Origin: Chitinophaga pinensis
Lineage (GTDB): Bacteria > Bacteroidota > Bacteroidia > NS11-12g > UBA955
Assembly (NCBI GenBank): GCA_945890895.1
Contig: CAMDDG010000015.1
Coordinates: 1 to 51,195 of the forward strand
Length of the DNA stretch: 51,195 bases
Direction of reading: 5' to 3'
The translations under genes and the position numbers were made by a program. This document shows positions 1-9,485 of this stretch, piece by piece. The notes under the pieces were generated by a model. The model saw only the letters and a program-made list of their open reading frames with translations, searched no databases and had not been told where the DNA came from. The stretch's first letter is position 1. Every line of letters begins with the position of its first letter.

Positions 1-1482
1 CCAGCAGGAAATGCTTGGGTAGGTGTTCAAGCAACGGCTTACGATCCCATTGCACAAAAACCATGTTCGAGTAAGGTGTATAAACTCAATATAGTGTTGC
101 ACCCAATTCCATCGGGCAATTTATTCCCACAAAAACCATTGCCAGAACAATGTGAGTCAGCAGGACAATGGTTCGATGCGGTAACGTGGACATTGGCGGT
201 AAAAGATTCCGTTGAAATTCAAATTAACGGAGCAAATTATAGAATTATCAAACAACCCGTATCTGCATCCCAAGAAACCAAAACCTTGCAAATTTCATTG
301 AACACTCCCGGAACATTTAACGTTCGTGGTAGGGTGATTTCTGAATTTGGATGCGAAGGACCTTATGATAATACTTCTCTAACCATTAATCCGAAACCTA
401 AAAACACACAGTTAGCCGGTGATTCTGTAATTTGCTCACCTGTTGAGCAAAATAGCACCTATAACGTATCTGGGGTGGTTGGTAGTTCTTACAATTGGAA
501 TGTTTATGGAGGAATATTTACGGTTCCACCAGCAAATGGTAATTCTGCACAGGTTGAATGGGATACTTTAGCACCCATTCGCCGATTAAGAGTGTATGAA
601 GTTTCCGACAAATTGTGTCCAGGCGATTCCTTGGTTTGGAACGTGTTTTTCGACAAACCCTTACTAACCAGCAAATGGGTTACAGTAACTCCTCCGCCTT
701 TGTTGGATGGACAAATCTTGGTTCATTATCAATTATTAAATGCTCCTAGAAACAATCAACCCGTTCAAATTCAACGGAAACCATTTGGATTCGCTGATTT
801 TTGGAATGTAGGGTCGGGTAGCGCGATGGATTCTGTATTTACGGATTTTTCAGCCAAACCCGATCAAATGGCTTACGATTACCGCGCCTATGTTTTGAAC
901 CTTTGCGGTGATACCATTTACAGCAATATCAACACCAGTGTTTGGTTAACCGGTTCTAAAGTGGGTCCTTTGAAAATGGCCTTTACGTTTACTCCTTATT
1001 TGGGATGGACGAACGGGGTGGAGCGTTATGAATTGTATCGCGAGTTGGCCAATGGTGGCGGATATGTGTTGTATCAAACCTACAACAATCCAATTACCGA
1101 TAGTTTTGAAAACGGCGCAGATGGATATACACAACGTTTCAGAATAAAAGCGTATGAGCGCAACGGATATCGAACTTCTTGGAGTAATGATATTGAACTA
1201 AATTACGATCCCATCATGTTTGTGCCCAATGCATTTACCCCGGATGGTAAAGGATTGAATGAAGTGTTCAAACCTTCCATTTCGGGTATGAAAGAATATA
1301 AAATGGTTATTTATAATCGTTGGGGACAAAAACTATTTGAAACCACCGATGCAAATCAAGGGTGGGATGGAACCGTTTCTGGTGATCCTGCCCACGACGG
1401 AGTTTACGTTTATACCATAGAATTTTCGGATTTCCGCGATAAAATCTATCAGTTCAGCGGAACAATTCATTTGCTGCGTTAA
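1..1482 (+). CDS. T9SS type B sorting-domain secreted protein, 5' partial
   Basis: The reading frame is open from base 1, so the gene begins outside the window; about 493 C-terminal residues are visible. The visible part looks like Ig/PKD-like or fibronectin-like beta-sandwich modules (phrases such as PVEQNSTYNVSGVVGSSYNW). It ends in a clear gliding-motility-associated C-terminal domain of about 90 residues: VPNAFTPDGKGLNEVFKP, then YNRWGQKLFET, GWDGT and DGVYVYTIEF. In Bacteroidota this domain directs export by the type IX secretion system and retention at or release from the cell surface. The true function of the whole protein cannot be told from this fragment. The stop at 1480-1482 is 39 bp before the next gene, whose promoter starts just after it. 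Confidence 0.9.
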   Translation, partial: PAGNAWVGVQATAYDPIAQKPCSSKVYKLNIVLHPIPSGNLFPQKPLPEQCESAGQWFDAVTWTLAVKDSVEIQINGANYRIIKQPVSASQETKTLQISLNTPGTFNVRGRVISEFGCEGPYDNTSLTINPKPKNTQLAGDSVICSPVEQNSTYNVSGVVGSSYNWNVYGGIFTVPPANGNSAQVEWDTLAPIRRLRVYEVSDKLCPGDSLVWNVFFDKPLLTSKWVTVTPPPLLDGQILVHYQLLNAPRNNQPVQIQRKPFGFADFWNVGSGSAMDSVFTDFSAKPDQMAYDYRAYVLNLCGDTIYSNINTSVWLTGSKVGPLKMAFTFTPYLGWTNGVERYELYRELANGGGYVLYQTYNNPITDSFENGADGYTQRFRIKAYERNGYRTSWSNDIELNYDPIMFVPNAFTPDGKGLNEVFKPSISGMKEYKMVIYNRWGQKLFETTDANQGWDGTVSGDPAHDGVYVYTIEFSDFRDKIYQFSGTIHLLR

Positions 1483-1489
1483 TTTTTTA

Positions 1490-1497
1490 TATATTTG
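1490..1497 (+). promoter_or_regulatory. -7 box of the YccA-family gene
   Basis: TATATTTG fits the Bacteroidota -7 consensus TAnnTTTG and lies 24 nt before the ATG at 1522. A TTTG at 1470-1473 could act as the -33 element, although the 16 nt spacing is short. The box lies just after the upstream stop codon. Confidence 0.55.
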
Positions 1498-1521
1498 AAT
1501 TTATAAGCATTCTATTAAGAT

Positions 1522-2271
1522 ATGTCTAGTCCATTATTTTCAGAAAAAGCCTTTAGTTCAGTGCGCTCGGGCACATACGAAGGCGCTATGACGGTACGCG
1601 GTACCATCGACAAAACCATTTTATTATTTTTCACTCTTTTGGTTCCCGCAATTTGGATTTGGTCCAAAATGGGAGGAGATCCAGAATATGCTATGAATAA
1701 TGGCATCCAAGGTTATTTAATTGGAGGACTAATTGTTGGATTAGTCTCCATGTTAATCATGATGTTCAAAAAATCATGGAGTCCTTATTTAGCACCAGTT
1801 TATGCAGCTGCTGAAGGAGTTGTATTGGGAGCATTATCTATGTTCTTTGAATACATGTATCCAGGCATCGTAATGCAAGCGGTAGGAATTACCTTAGGTA
1901 TTTTTGCTTTGATGTTAGCCGCGTATAAATTCAGAATTTTAAGAGCTACTCCTATGTTCACCAAGATTTTATACTTTGCAATTGCTGGAGTAGGTTTGTT
2001 TTACTTGGTGATGATGGTAATGAATTTATTCGGTGCACACGGTTTATCTAGCTTTTATGCAGGAAGCAGTCCATTATCTATTGGAATAAGTGCAGTAATT
2101 GCAGGTATTGCTGCTTTTAGTTTAATCATGGATTTTACGTTCATTGAGGAAGCAAGCAACGCTGGAGCTCCTAAATATATGGAGTGGTATGCAGGTGTTG
2201 GTCTTTTGGCGACTTTGATTTGGTTGTACATTGAGATTTTGAGATTATTATCAAAATTGAATAGAGATTAA
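1522..2271 (+). CDS. Bax inhibitor-1/YccA family membrane protein
   Basis: A 249-residue protein with about seven hydrophobic segments after a 30-residue polar N-terminus (MSSPLFSEKAFSSV, then MTVRGTIDKTILLFFTLLVPA). The arrangement, the SPYLAPVYAAAEGVVLG motif and the conserved acidic end of the sixth segment (SLIMDFTFIEEA) match the bacterial YccA/BI-1-like group. Members of the wider BI-1 family are pH-sensitive calcium-leak channels, but that activity has not been shown for this subgroup, so a transport role here is inference. ATG at 1522 follows a -7 box. The gene is monocistronic: a strong terminator follows at 2354-2400. Confidence 0.85.
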   Translation: MSSPLFSEKAFSSVRSGTYEGAMTVRGTIDKTILLFFTLLVPAIWIWSKMGGDPEYAMNNGIQGYLIGGLIVGLVSMLIMMFKKSWSPYLAPVYAAAEGVVLGALSMFFEYMYPGIVMQAVGITLGIFALMLAAYKFRILRATPMFTKILYFAIAGVGLFYLVMMVMNLFGAHGLSSFYAGSSPLSIGISAVIAGIAAFSLIMDFTFIEEASNAGAPKYMEWYAGVGLLATLIWLYIEILRLLSKLNRD

Positions 2272-2353
2272 ATTTCGGTTTTGGTTGAGCCAATGGTATT
2301 GAAAAATCAAGAGTACAACAACTCGCACTGAAACGAGATACCACCGAAACTTG

Positions 2354-2400
2354 TAAGAATAAAAAATCCTCAGTTGAAAACCGAGGATTTTTTATTCTTA
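2354..2400 (+). terminator. Perfect 18-bp hairpin terminator (works on either strand)
   Basis: TAAGAATAAAAAATCCTC at 2354-2371 is perfectly repeated in inverse orientation at 2383-2400, with an 11-nt loop. The arms contain an A6 run on one side and a T6 run on the other, so the RNA from either strand ends in GAGGATTTTTT. It ends the YccA-family transcript and separates it from the secreted-protein genes. Confidence 0.85.
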
Positions 2401-2558
2401 TTTTTTATAGCAGAATTAAATAATTCTAATTTTAGAATGATTAATTGTATTTAACTGAAATAAATTGCAAATTTGTGACATTTGTAATTTGTTTTTAATG
2501 TAATTTTCATTTAGTTATTATTATTATTTAAGACACTTTCTCCAAGAAATAAACTAAT

Positions 2559-5006
2559 ATGAAAAATATTCCTACTAATGTTGGACAAATAATCAGATTA
2601 TTTACTTGTCTATTTTATTTATTGATTCAGAATGTATTAAATGCGCAATTTATTCCAAATCCAAATTTTCGGCAACAACTTAAATCTGGTACCTACAATA
2701 AAAACTTAATTGTTCCAAAAGGTGTTTTGGTCGTTTGTAAAAATGCAGTAGTAAAGTTCTCATCAGGATACGGGATTATTGTTGAAGTTGGAGGCACTTT
2801 ATATATAGAAAACAGCACGATTACTCATGCAAATGATGATTATACGAATCCGGCCAAAATCAATAAATGCGGTGATTATTGGAATGGTATTTTTGTTAAG
2901 GGCAACCCCAATGAAAGTCAAGAAATAACGTATAAAAAAACATGTAACTTACTGGAGGGATGTGTTAACCTGATTAATAATGGAACAGATGAAATCATGG
3001 GTATGAATGATTGTTGGAACGCCAACGCAACTTCACATATTCAAGGTTTGGTATATGCAAAAAATGTAAATATTAGACAGGCAAAAATTGGAATCAATAT
3101 GGGTGATTTGGCTCGTCAATCTTTTACTCCAAGTGGACCACAAGGTGGAGGATTACTGATTGCAAAAAATTGTAGGTTTACAAATTTTGAGAATGCAGCA
3201 ATTTCTTACGCTCCCTATACTAAGTTCTTAAATATGAGTCAAATAATTAATGATACATTTGAATGTGCTTCCAAAGTTCGTAATGCAACTGGATTTACGC
3301 TAATTGAAATGTGTGGAATAATTGCTGGATTTAACACTTTTAACTTCCCTATTTCCCAAAATTATTTTTTTAGAGCAACAAATTCTATCTCCAGATATTT
3401 GTACGGAATTCGTTTTGAGGATTGTTTTGCTAACGTAAGTAATAATAAATTTCAAAATTTATCGGTAGGTACCTTTATTTGGTCTTCTTCGGTGCCACTC
3501 AAAAAAGCAATTCAGGTACAAAATAATATTGCAGTAGATTGTAATACAAATGTGGTTTTATGGGATGCTGATTTGTCAAGTATTTATAATAATAATATAA
3601 CTGTTAAGGAAGTTTCAAATACGAACAGTCAATTTCATGCTATGCGTTTGTTTAATTCGAAATACGCATCCATTCGAAAAAATCAAATTAGACCTTCAAA
3701 TAGTGCAACCAATTTGAATTGTGTAGGAATAAACCTGGGATCCTCGTTCAATTTGAATTATAGAAAAAACTCAGTAATCATGGAATGTTTAGATAATTCC
3801 ATTTTTGGACTACCCAATGGTATTTCACAAGACGAAGATTTTAGAGGGAATATAATTAATTGTAATGTTTTTAATTTAAACCCATCATTGAGTGGTTCAG
3901 TTTCTGATATTAAAAATAGTCAAATTTCTCCATTTCTTGCTTCTCCTAGTTATGGTTCTATTAAAAATCCTTTAAGTAATGAGTTTACTGCCATTCCAGT
4001 AAATTCAAATTTTAAGAATATTGTATCTACGTTAGGTAGCCCGTACATCTATTATTTCAACAGTGTCAATTCTAAATATAATCCAAAATTGGGTCCGTAT
4101 GTTACAAAATACCCTGGTTTAAAATCCAATCCGTGTAATATAGTTTATGTAGAGAAAAATAAAAACTTGGAAGAACCTTGCCCCAAAATTATACCCCCAA
4201 TAGATTTACTTGGATTAGTTGATCCTTTACGATTTGGGAGAAAAAAGCTAGATTCTATTGAACCAGACACTTGGGATTACATTTTATTAAAAAACGAGTA
4301 TATGCAAAAATTTAGAACTGATTTGCAGTCAATATCTTTGGATTACTCGGATTCTTTAAAAAATCTCTGCTTTTCAAAGATTGACACTTTGATTGAAACA
4401 ATTCCTGATTCTATAGATTATTATTATTTTTCTGCATTTCATTTTTTGAATCATCTTGATTCAAATCGTTGGATAAATTTAAAAAATGAAATTAATGGAA
4501 TAATACCAATACATTATGAATTAAATTATTTGACAGATTATATCGATATTTTAAATTCTTTGTTTCAAAATAATTTTGACTCAATATACGTAAGTACTAT
4601 ACAAAACAAATTAGACACAATTAAATTGAGTGGCACATTAGTTAGTAGTAAAGCACGATCATTGTATTGTTACTTGTATCAAATTGATTGTCCGCCAACT
4701 TTGGTGAATTTTATAGATAGTCAAACACTTCAACTTTATGATAGTATCAATTACACTTTTGGTCCTAATCCTTTTAATGGAAATTTAAATGTTAATATTA
4801 TTAACAATTATTCCGTTTCGCAACAAGTACAAGTAGTAATTAATCCTTTTTCCAGTAATATCCCCATTTATGATCAAGTACATGTAATTTCAGCTGGTAG
4901 TACTATTAGTTTGAATTTACAAACCCAAAATTGGCCAACCAATTTTTATGCTTTACTTCTGCTTTATTCGGTATATTACCATTCTGAAATAATCTATAAA
5001 CCATAA
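2559..5006 (+). CDS. Secreted right-handed beta-helix-like protein with a T9SS-like tail
   Basis: An 815-residue protein. Residues 1-30 form a signal peptide (hydrophobic LFTCLFYLLIQNVLNAQ). Residues about 45-460 contain short repeating strands rich in Asn and aliphatic residues (KNCRFTNFENAAISY, NNKFQNLSVGTFIW, NNNITVKEVS) typical of parallel beta-helix proteins, which often bind or cleave polysaccharide. No catalytic motif can be assigned. The last 85 residues (FGPNPFNGNLNVNI onward) resemble a divergent type A T9SS sorting domain. The gene is much richer in A+T than neighbouring housekeeping genes and lies 5 bp before the next secreted protein, so the two are probably cotranscribed. Confidence 0.7.
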   Translation: MKNIPTNVGQIIRLFTCLFYLLIQNVLNAQFIPNPNFRQQLKSGTYNKNLIVPKGVLVVCKNAVVKFSSGYGIIVEVGGTLYIENSTITHANDDYTNPAKINKCGDYWNGIFVKGNPNESQEITYKKTCNLLEGCVNLINNGTDEIMGMNDCWNANATSHIQGLVYAKNVNIRQAKIGINMGDLARQSFTPSGPQGGGLLIAKNCRFTNFENAAISYAPYTKFLNMSQIINDTFECASKVRNATGFTLIEMCGIIAGFNTFNFPISQNYFFRATNSISRYLYGIRFEDCFANVSNNKFQNLSVGTFIWSSSVPLKKAIQVQNNIAVDCNTNVVLWDADLSSIYNNNITVKEVSNTNSQFHAMRLFNSKYASIRKNQIRPSNSATNLNCVGINLGSSFNLNYRKNSVIMECLDNSIFGLPNGISQDEDFRGNIINCNVFNLNPSLSGSVSDIKNSQISPFLASPSYGSIKNPLSNEFTAIPVNSNFKNIVSTLGSPYIYYFNSVNSKYNPKLGPYVTKYPGLKSNPCNIVYVEKNKNLEEPCPKIIPPIDLLGLVDPLRFGRKKLDSIEPDTWDYILLKNEYMQKFRTDLQSISLDYSDSLKNLCFSKIDTLIETIPDSIDYYYFSAFHFLNHLDSNRWINLKNEINGIIPIHYELNYLTDYIDILNSLFQNNFDSIYVSTIQNKLDTIKLSGTLVSSKARSLYCYLYQIDCPPTLVNFIDSQTLQLYDSINYTFGPNPFNGNLNVNIINNYSVSQQVQVVINPFSSNIPIYDQVHVISAGSTISLNLQTQNWPTNFYALLLLYSVYYHSEIIYKP

Positions 5007-5011
5007 TCATT

Positions 5012-6718
5012 ATGCGAAATCGAAATATTATTTTTTTAATAGGAATAACAACATGTTTATTTCTATGCTGTCAAATGGTTCGAGCACAATCGGTAAATGA
5101 TTTTGTGTTTAAAAGTAACTCTGTAGAGAATAGTACCATTAAAAGCGCTACTCTTTTACCTAATGGAAAGTTTGCTTACTCATTGAACACGGATAGCTTT
5201 CTTTTAATAAATGTATTAGATACATCAGGTAATTTGCTGATTAGTCGACAATTTAAAGGAGTAATTCAGAGTAATTCAAAATTAATTTATCATGATGGTT
5301 ACATTTATTGTTTAAGTGATTTATTAGATGAGTATTATACTCTTGATCGAAAACAAATATTTTTATTAAGTAAGTTGGATACATGTTTGAATTTAGTTAA
5401 AAGTAAAATAGTGTATTACTCAAAAGATCCAAAACTTGAGTATATGCATATTCATTTAGAAAAATTTGATATTCCGGTTATGCATAGAAACAATGAGTTT
5501 TTTTATTTGATTAAAGGCATTTTTAAGGAAGATTCAGACTATAAACTCTGGAGTAATTTGTTGTTTTTCAATACAGATTTGAATATTTATTTTTCACCGT
5601 ATTTTCACCGACCTGTTATCAGTTATCTATCTTCAAAAAATGATAAATGTATAATTTCAGGGGAATTCGAAAAAATAGGTGAAAATTCATTTGTAGAAGA
5701 CACTCCCAAAGCATTTTACAGCGAGTATAATCCGAATTCAGAAGAGTTGAATTATTGGATATTTGAGCAATTTAACGATTCATTTTTTTATGGTGCTAGG
5801 GGAAATATGTTACAATCTGAGAAAAAATTATTCGTTAATGGTTTCCATTTTAAAGATTCAATTCTAATAAAGAAAAAGTTCAAAGGATATCAACATGGTA
5901 TTCTCGATTATACAAAACAAGATTCAGCAACTCTAACATATATGTCAGATACAACAAAAAGTAATTTTACAATTTTGATGCTTGACAATTGGGGGAAAAA
6001 AGGATCAATAACAATTATAGACAATTCGAGTTTTATTCATCCAGGAAATAAAGAACGTTTTTTTTATTACATACGTAGTTTTGATAAAAAATTAGTTCAA
6101 ACTATAACCAAGCCCATTTACGGTTGGGGTAATTTGAACAATGGTTTGGACGATTCTTTTAATATGGAAGTAATGGGTTCTTTAATTCTATCGCAAAATA
6201 AACTTCTTGTTTACGGTGAAGCTTTAAATGAGTTTGGATATCCCAGAGCATTTTATTTTGTCATTGATAGTAATCTCAATTTTGCATCAAAAAAGATTGA
6301 TACAAGCAAATATCAGTGCAGCAAATTGCGTGAATTACCATCATTGAAAATAGTACCAACTGACACTTTTTTTATGGAAAATAGTATGTTTAGAGAGGCT
6401 AAAATGGTATTTCATAATATAAAGTTGAATAAAGTTTATTATACAGCAAGTGCACCTTATATTCGGGACGAACAATGGCATAAATCACGGTTTTTGAAAG
6501 TAAAATACTTACAAGACAATTCCATTGAATGTGAATTACAGGGATTGTTTAGTGAAGCGAAATATCAGTTATTTGATATCACTTCTAAAATCATCCAAAC
6601 GGGAATTTCAAAGGATAATAAAATTATAATTTCAAACCAACAATTGAAATCTGGAATATATACACTGTTAGTCACACGCAACAACGAAGTAATATCGGAG
6701 AAAATCATTATCCGATAA
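5012..6718 (+). CDS. Secreted protein with type A T9SS sorting domain
   Basis: A 568-residue protein with a signal peptide (MRNRNIIFLIGITTCLFLCCQMVRAQ). The central region has repeating beta-strand segments in the style of propeller proteins (LLPNGKFAYSLNTDSFLLI, KLLVYGEALNEFGYPRAFYFV), but I cannot name a family. The last 70 residues (LFSEAKYQLFDITSKIIQTG, then LKSGIYTLLVTRNNEVISEKIIIR) are a type A T9SS tail. It begins 5 bp after the beta-helix gene and shares its low GC. A role as a surface or released partner of that protein is inference only. Confidence 0.7.
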   Translation: MRNRNIIFLIGITTCLFLCCQMVRAQSVNDFVFKSNSVENSTIKSATLLPNGKFAYSLNTDSFLLINVLDTSGNLLISRQFKGVIQSNSKLIYHDGYIYCLSDLLDEYYTLDRKQIFLLSKLDTCLNLVKSKIVYYSKDPKLEYMHIHLEKFDIPVMHRNNEFFYLIKGIFKEDSDYKLWSNLLFFNTDLNIYFSPYFHRPVISYLSSKNDKCIISGEFEKIGENSFVEDTPKAFYSEYNPNSEELNYWIFEQFNDSFFYGARGNMLQSEKKLFVNGFHFKDSILIKKKFKGYQHGILDYTKQDSATLTYMSDTTKSNFTILMLDNWGKKGSITIIDNSSFIHPGNKERFFYYIRSFDKKLVQTITKPIYGWGNLNNGLDDSFNMEVMGSLILSQNKLLVYGEALNEFGYPRAFYFVIDSNLNFASKKIDTSKYQCSKLRELPSLKIVPTDTFFMENSMFREAKMVFHNIKLNKVYYTASAPYIRDEQWHKSRFLKVKYLQDNSIECELQGLFSEAKYQLFDITSKIIQTGISKDNKIIISNQQLKSGIYTLLVTRNNEVISEKIIIR

Positions 6719-6762
6719 TTGTGGTAATACGAATCTAGTTCATTTGATAATGAAATAAATTC

Positions 6763-6795
6763 AAAAAACACCTGGTGAAAAGGTGAATCCACCTT
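6763..6795 (-). terminator. Terminator of the parAB operon
   Basis: On the minus strand, just past the TPR gene stop, CACCT and AGGTG (6769-6773 and 6781-6785) form a 5-bp stem followed by T6 (6763-6768). A competing upstream hairpin of 6-bp arms (6780-6785 with 6790-6795) overlaps the stop codon. A simple intrinsic terminator for the minus-strand operon is likely. Confidence 0.55.
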
Positions 6796-7115
6796 CAATC
6801 GTCGTCGTATTCCAATTCTAATTTAGCACTTTGCAATTCACTTAAGGTATGTTGTTCACCCGCTTTTTTCGCTTTATCAATTCCTGTATCGAAAATGGAC
6901 ATGGCTTCTTCTTTTCGACCTAATTTGATGTACAGTTTTCCCAAGTGATAGTAAGTGGCCAAATAATCGGGGTGTTTTTCTAACAACCCTAAAAATTGAT
7001 TGAGTGCGGCATCCATATCTCCCAATTTGATCCATTCCTGTGCCAATGCGTAATTCAGAAATGCGTCATTGGGAGAATCTTTTAAAAAATCCTTTATTTG
7101 TTCTATTCTTTCCAT
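6795..7115 (-). CDS. Small tetratricopeptide repeat protein
   Basis: A 106-residue cytoplasmic protein made of about two and a half TPR units (residues 15-48 and 49-82: NYALAQEWIKLGDMDAALNQFLGLLEKHPDYLATYYHLGK pattern) and an acidic end (LELEYDDD). TPRs mediate protein contacts; the partner is unknown. Its start touches the stop of the DUF5683 gene (1-bp overlap), so it is the last gene of the minus-strand parAB operon, and a terminator follows. Confidence 0.8.
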   Translation of the reverse strand: MERIEQIKDFLKDSPNDAFLNYALAQEWIKLGDMDAALNQFLGLLEKHPDYLATYYHLGKLYIKLGRKEEAMSIFDTGIDKAKKAGEQHTLSELQSAKLELEYDDD

Positions 7116-7723
7116 TATCTGCCTGAAATTTGATACGTTAATTGAAACAGTTGTCCTTTGTCAGGATTCATTCCCACACTCAACTTTTGGTTGATATCGA
7201 ATTTGTAAAAATGTGCATCCACAGTAGCGTCTACTACCTGCAATACATATACCAAAACGAAGGAAATTCCTGCCAAGTCTCTACGGTTTCTCAAGGTGTT
7301 TCTATCGTCGATTTCCAATGGAGTTGGTGCTTTACCTTGACTGTATAAGCTTCTGAAATAACTGTTTGTTGCATTTAAATCTTTGTTAAATGTGTAAAAA
7401 CCATATCCCGTTCCACCTAAAAGTCCATAAATAATAGGTACTTTCCAATACTTGTGATTATAGACTTGTCCAGCACCGGGCAAAACCAAAGAATAGATGC
7501 TTGCTTTTTTTGGCGAGTGCACCACTGTAGTATTTTTGGTAGTATCCTTATCGGGGGACAGGGTATCGTTTAAGAATAAAGATGAAGGAATTTCCTTTAC
7601 TTTTAATTCAGGAACCGCATTTATAGTATACGTTGCTTGAAACTTTGAGAGTGTACCCAAAGGAATTTGAGCAGCGATTTGCCATCCCCCGAAAAATGAT
7701 AAAACAAAAAATAGGTTCTTCAA
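7115..7723 (-). CDS. DUF5683-family envelope protein
   Basis: A 202-residue protein with a signal peptide (MKNLFFVLSFFGGWQIAAQ). The conserved core is KKASIYSLVLPGAGQVYNHKYWKVPIIYG with a following hydrophobic glycine-rich segment, then the RRDLAGISFVLVYVLQVVDATVDAHFY stretch. This combination marks the DUF5683 family, which in Bacteroidota commonly sits directly after parB. Molecular function is unknown. The gap to parB is 15 bp, so it is cotranscribed with parAB. Confidence 0.8.
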   Translation of the reverse strand: MKNLFFVLSFFGGWQIAAQIPLGTLSKFQATYTINAVPELKVKEIPSSLFLNDTLSPDKDTTKNTTVVHSPKKASIYSLVLPGAGQVYNHKYWKVPIIYGLLGGTGYGFYTFNKDLNATNSYFRSLYSQGKAPTPLEIDDRNTLRNRRDLAGISFVLVYVLQVVDATVDAHFYKFDINQKLSVGMNPDKGQLFQLTYQISGR

Positions 7724-7738
7724 ACGATGGGTTTAAGA

Positions 7739-8653
7739 TTAATCACCAATTAGACTCAAGATTCGCTGCAAATCGTCGCGATTCTTATACGAAATCACAA
7801 TTTTACCTTTGCCTTTTACGCCATTTTTTAAATGAACGGCTGCACGCAATTTGCGATGAAATTCTTCCGTAATCCGATCGATTTCTGGATCCCAATCCGT
7901 ACCATTAATATACGTAGATTTTTCTGTACTATCGGGTGCAGATTTCTTTTCTTTCACCAAGCTTTCAACGGCACGAACACTTAATTTATTTTCAACAATT
8001 TCACGGAACATGGCCATTTGTAAAGATTCATTGTCCATGTTAATCATTGCACGAGCGTGTCCCATAGAAATTACCCCTTGTTTGATGCCCATTTGGATCT
8101 CCTCTGGAAGTTTTAATAAACGCAAATAATTGGTAACGGTTGTACGATCTTTACCTACGCGATCGCCCAATTCTTCTTGCTTTAAACTGCATTCCTCCAA
8201 TAAACGTTGATAACTCATTGCAATTTCGATGGCATTTAAGTCGCTCCGTTGAATGTTTTCAATTAATGCCATTTCCAGCATTCCTTGATCGTTTGCAGTT
8301 CTAACGTAGGCTGGGATTTGGGTTAAACCGCTCATTAAAGCAGCACGAGTTCGGCGTTCACCAGAAATGATTTGGTATTTATCATACCCCATTTTACGAA
8401 CGGTAATGGGCTGGATAACACCGTGAATTGCAACCGAAGCTGCCAATTCTTCGAGGGCTTTTATATCAAACTCAGTACGAGGTTGAAACGGGTTTGCTTC
8501 AATAGAGGCTATGGGAATCAAAGAAATAGAACCCAGTGGTTTATCACTGCTATTTGGATTAACGCTGCCTTGTACTTCGTCTGCGTCTTCTAATAATGCG
8601 CTCAGACCTCTGCCTAATCCGGTGGTTTTCTTTTTCAATGGTGTTTGTGTCAT
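7739..8653 (-). CDS. parB: Chromosome partitioning protein ParB
   Basis: A 304-residue ParB/Spo0J. The N-terminal box RGLSALLED (about 15-23) interacts with ParA in this family. The CTP-binding ParB/Srx domain holds GERR at 98-101 and ENIQR at 132-136. A KorB-type helix-turn-helix follows at about 150-200 (LKQEELGDRVGKDRTTVTNYLRLL), with a basic dimerisation region at the C-terminus. ParB loads on parS sites as a CTP-dependent clamp and works with ParA to move and separate chromosome origins. The start overlaps the parA stop by 4 bp. I saw no clear parS palindrome in this window. Confidence 0.95.
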   Translation of the reverse strand: MTQTPLKKKTTGLGRGLSALLEDADEVQGSVNPNSSDKPLGSISLIPIASIEANPFQPRTEFDIKALEELAASVAIHGVIQPITVRKMGYDKYQIISGERRTRAALMSGLTQIPAYVRTANDQGMLEMALIENIQRSDLNAIEIAMSYQRLLEECSLKQEELGDRVGKDRTTVTNYLRLLKLPEEIQMGIKQGVISMGHARAMINMDNESLQMAMFREIVENKLSVRAVESLVKEKKSAPDSTEKSTYINGTDWDPEIDRITEEFHRKLRAAVHLKNGVKGKGKIVISYKNRDDLQRILSLIGD

Positions 8654-9447
8654 GCTAATGTTGATTCTTCTGGTGCTGTAATGATTCCGTTTTTAACTAA
8701 AATTTCTTTGGCCAAATTCAAATAATTTACCGATCCTTTACTATCAGCATCGTGATAAATTACCGGCAAACCATGACTTGGGGCTTCGCTTAATTTTGAG
8801 TTTCTCTGAATGATGGTATCGAAAACGATGTCTTGGAAATGGGTTTTTACATCTTCCACCACTTGATTTGCTAAACGCAAACGACTGTCGTACATGGTCA
8901 GAAGTATACCTTCTATTTCTAAGTGTCGATTTAAATGATTTTGGATAATTTTGATGGTATTCAGTAATTTACCCAATCCTTCCAAAGCGAAATACTCGCA
9001 TTGTACGGGAATAATTACGCTGTCTGAAGCCACAAGTGCATTGGTAGTAATCAAACCCAATGAAGGTGAACAATCAATAATTATGAAATCGTATTGACTC
9101 TTTAACGGTTTTAATAATCCTTCCATGATCTTTTCACGGTGAGGCATATCCAAAAATTCAATTTCGGCACCAACCAGATCAATATTTGAAGGAATAATAT
9201 CTAAAAAAGGAGTTTCGGTAGACAAAATTACGTCTTGCGGACGGATGTCTTGTACCAAACATTCGTATAACCCGAGTTTGATATTTTTGGGATTCAAGCC
9301 CACCCCAGAAGAAGAATTACCTTGAGGATCTGCATCCACCAATAAGGTTTTGTACTCAAGAACTGCTAAGCTAGCAGCCAAGTTGATGGCCGTGGTGGTT
9401 TTACCTACGCCGCCCTTTTGATTCGCTATTGATATAATTTTACCCAT
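8650..9447 (-). CDS. parA: Chromosome partitioning ATPase ParA (Soj)
   Basis: A 265-residue ParA/MinD-type ATPase. The deviant Walker A motif KGGVGKTTTA is at 11-20, DADPQGN is near 38-44, and Walker B FIIIDCSPSLG is near 121-131. ATP-bound dimers bind DNA non-specifically and are turned over by ParB. The chromosomal (Soj) type is indicated by the short N-terminus without a DNA-binding extension. It lies between the metal-dependent hydrolase gene (38-bp gap) and parB (4-bp overlap). Confidence 0.95.
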   Translation of the reverse strand: MGKIISIANQKGGVGKTTTAINLAASLAVLEYKTLLVDADPQGNSSSGVGLNPKNIKLGLYECLVQDIRPQDVILSTETPFLDIIPSNIDLVGAEIEFLDMPHREKIMEGLLKPLKSQYDFIIIDCSPSLGLITTNALVASDSVIIPVQCEYFALEGLGKLLNTIKIIQNHLNRHLEIEGILLTMYDSRLRLANQVVEDVKTHFQDIVFDTIIQRNSKLSEAPSHGLPVIYHDADSKGSVNYLNLAKEILVKNGIITAPEESTLA

Positions 9448-9485
9448 TTTTTATTTTTTATTTTTTGGGGATGTGAATTCTGCTC

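Noticed and set aside
2281..2345. Possible small RNA in the gap after the YccA-family gene
   Set aside because: Only a short 4-bp hairpin is visible and there is no promoter or family similarity apart from the terminator.
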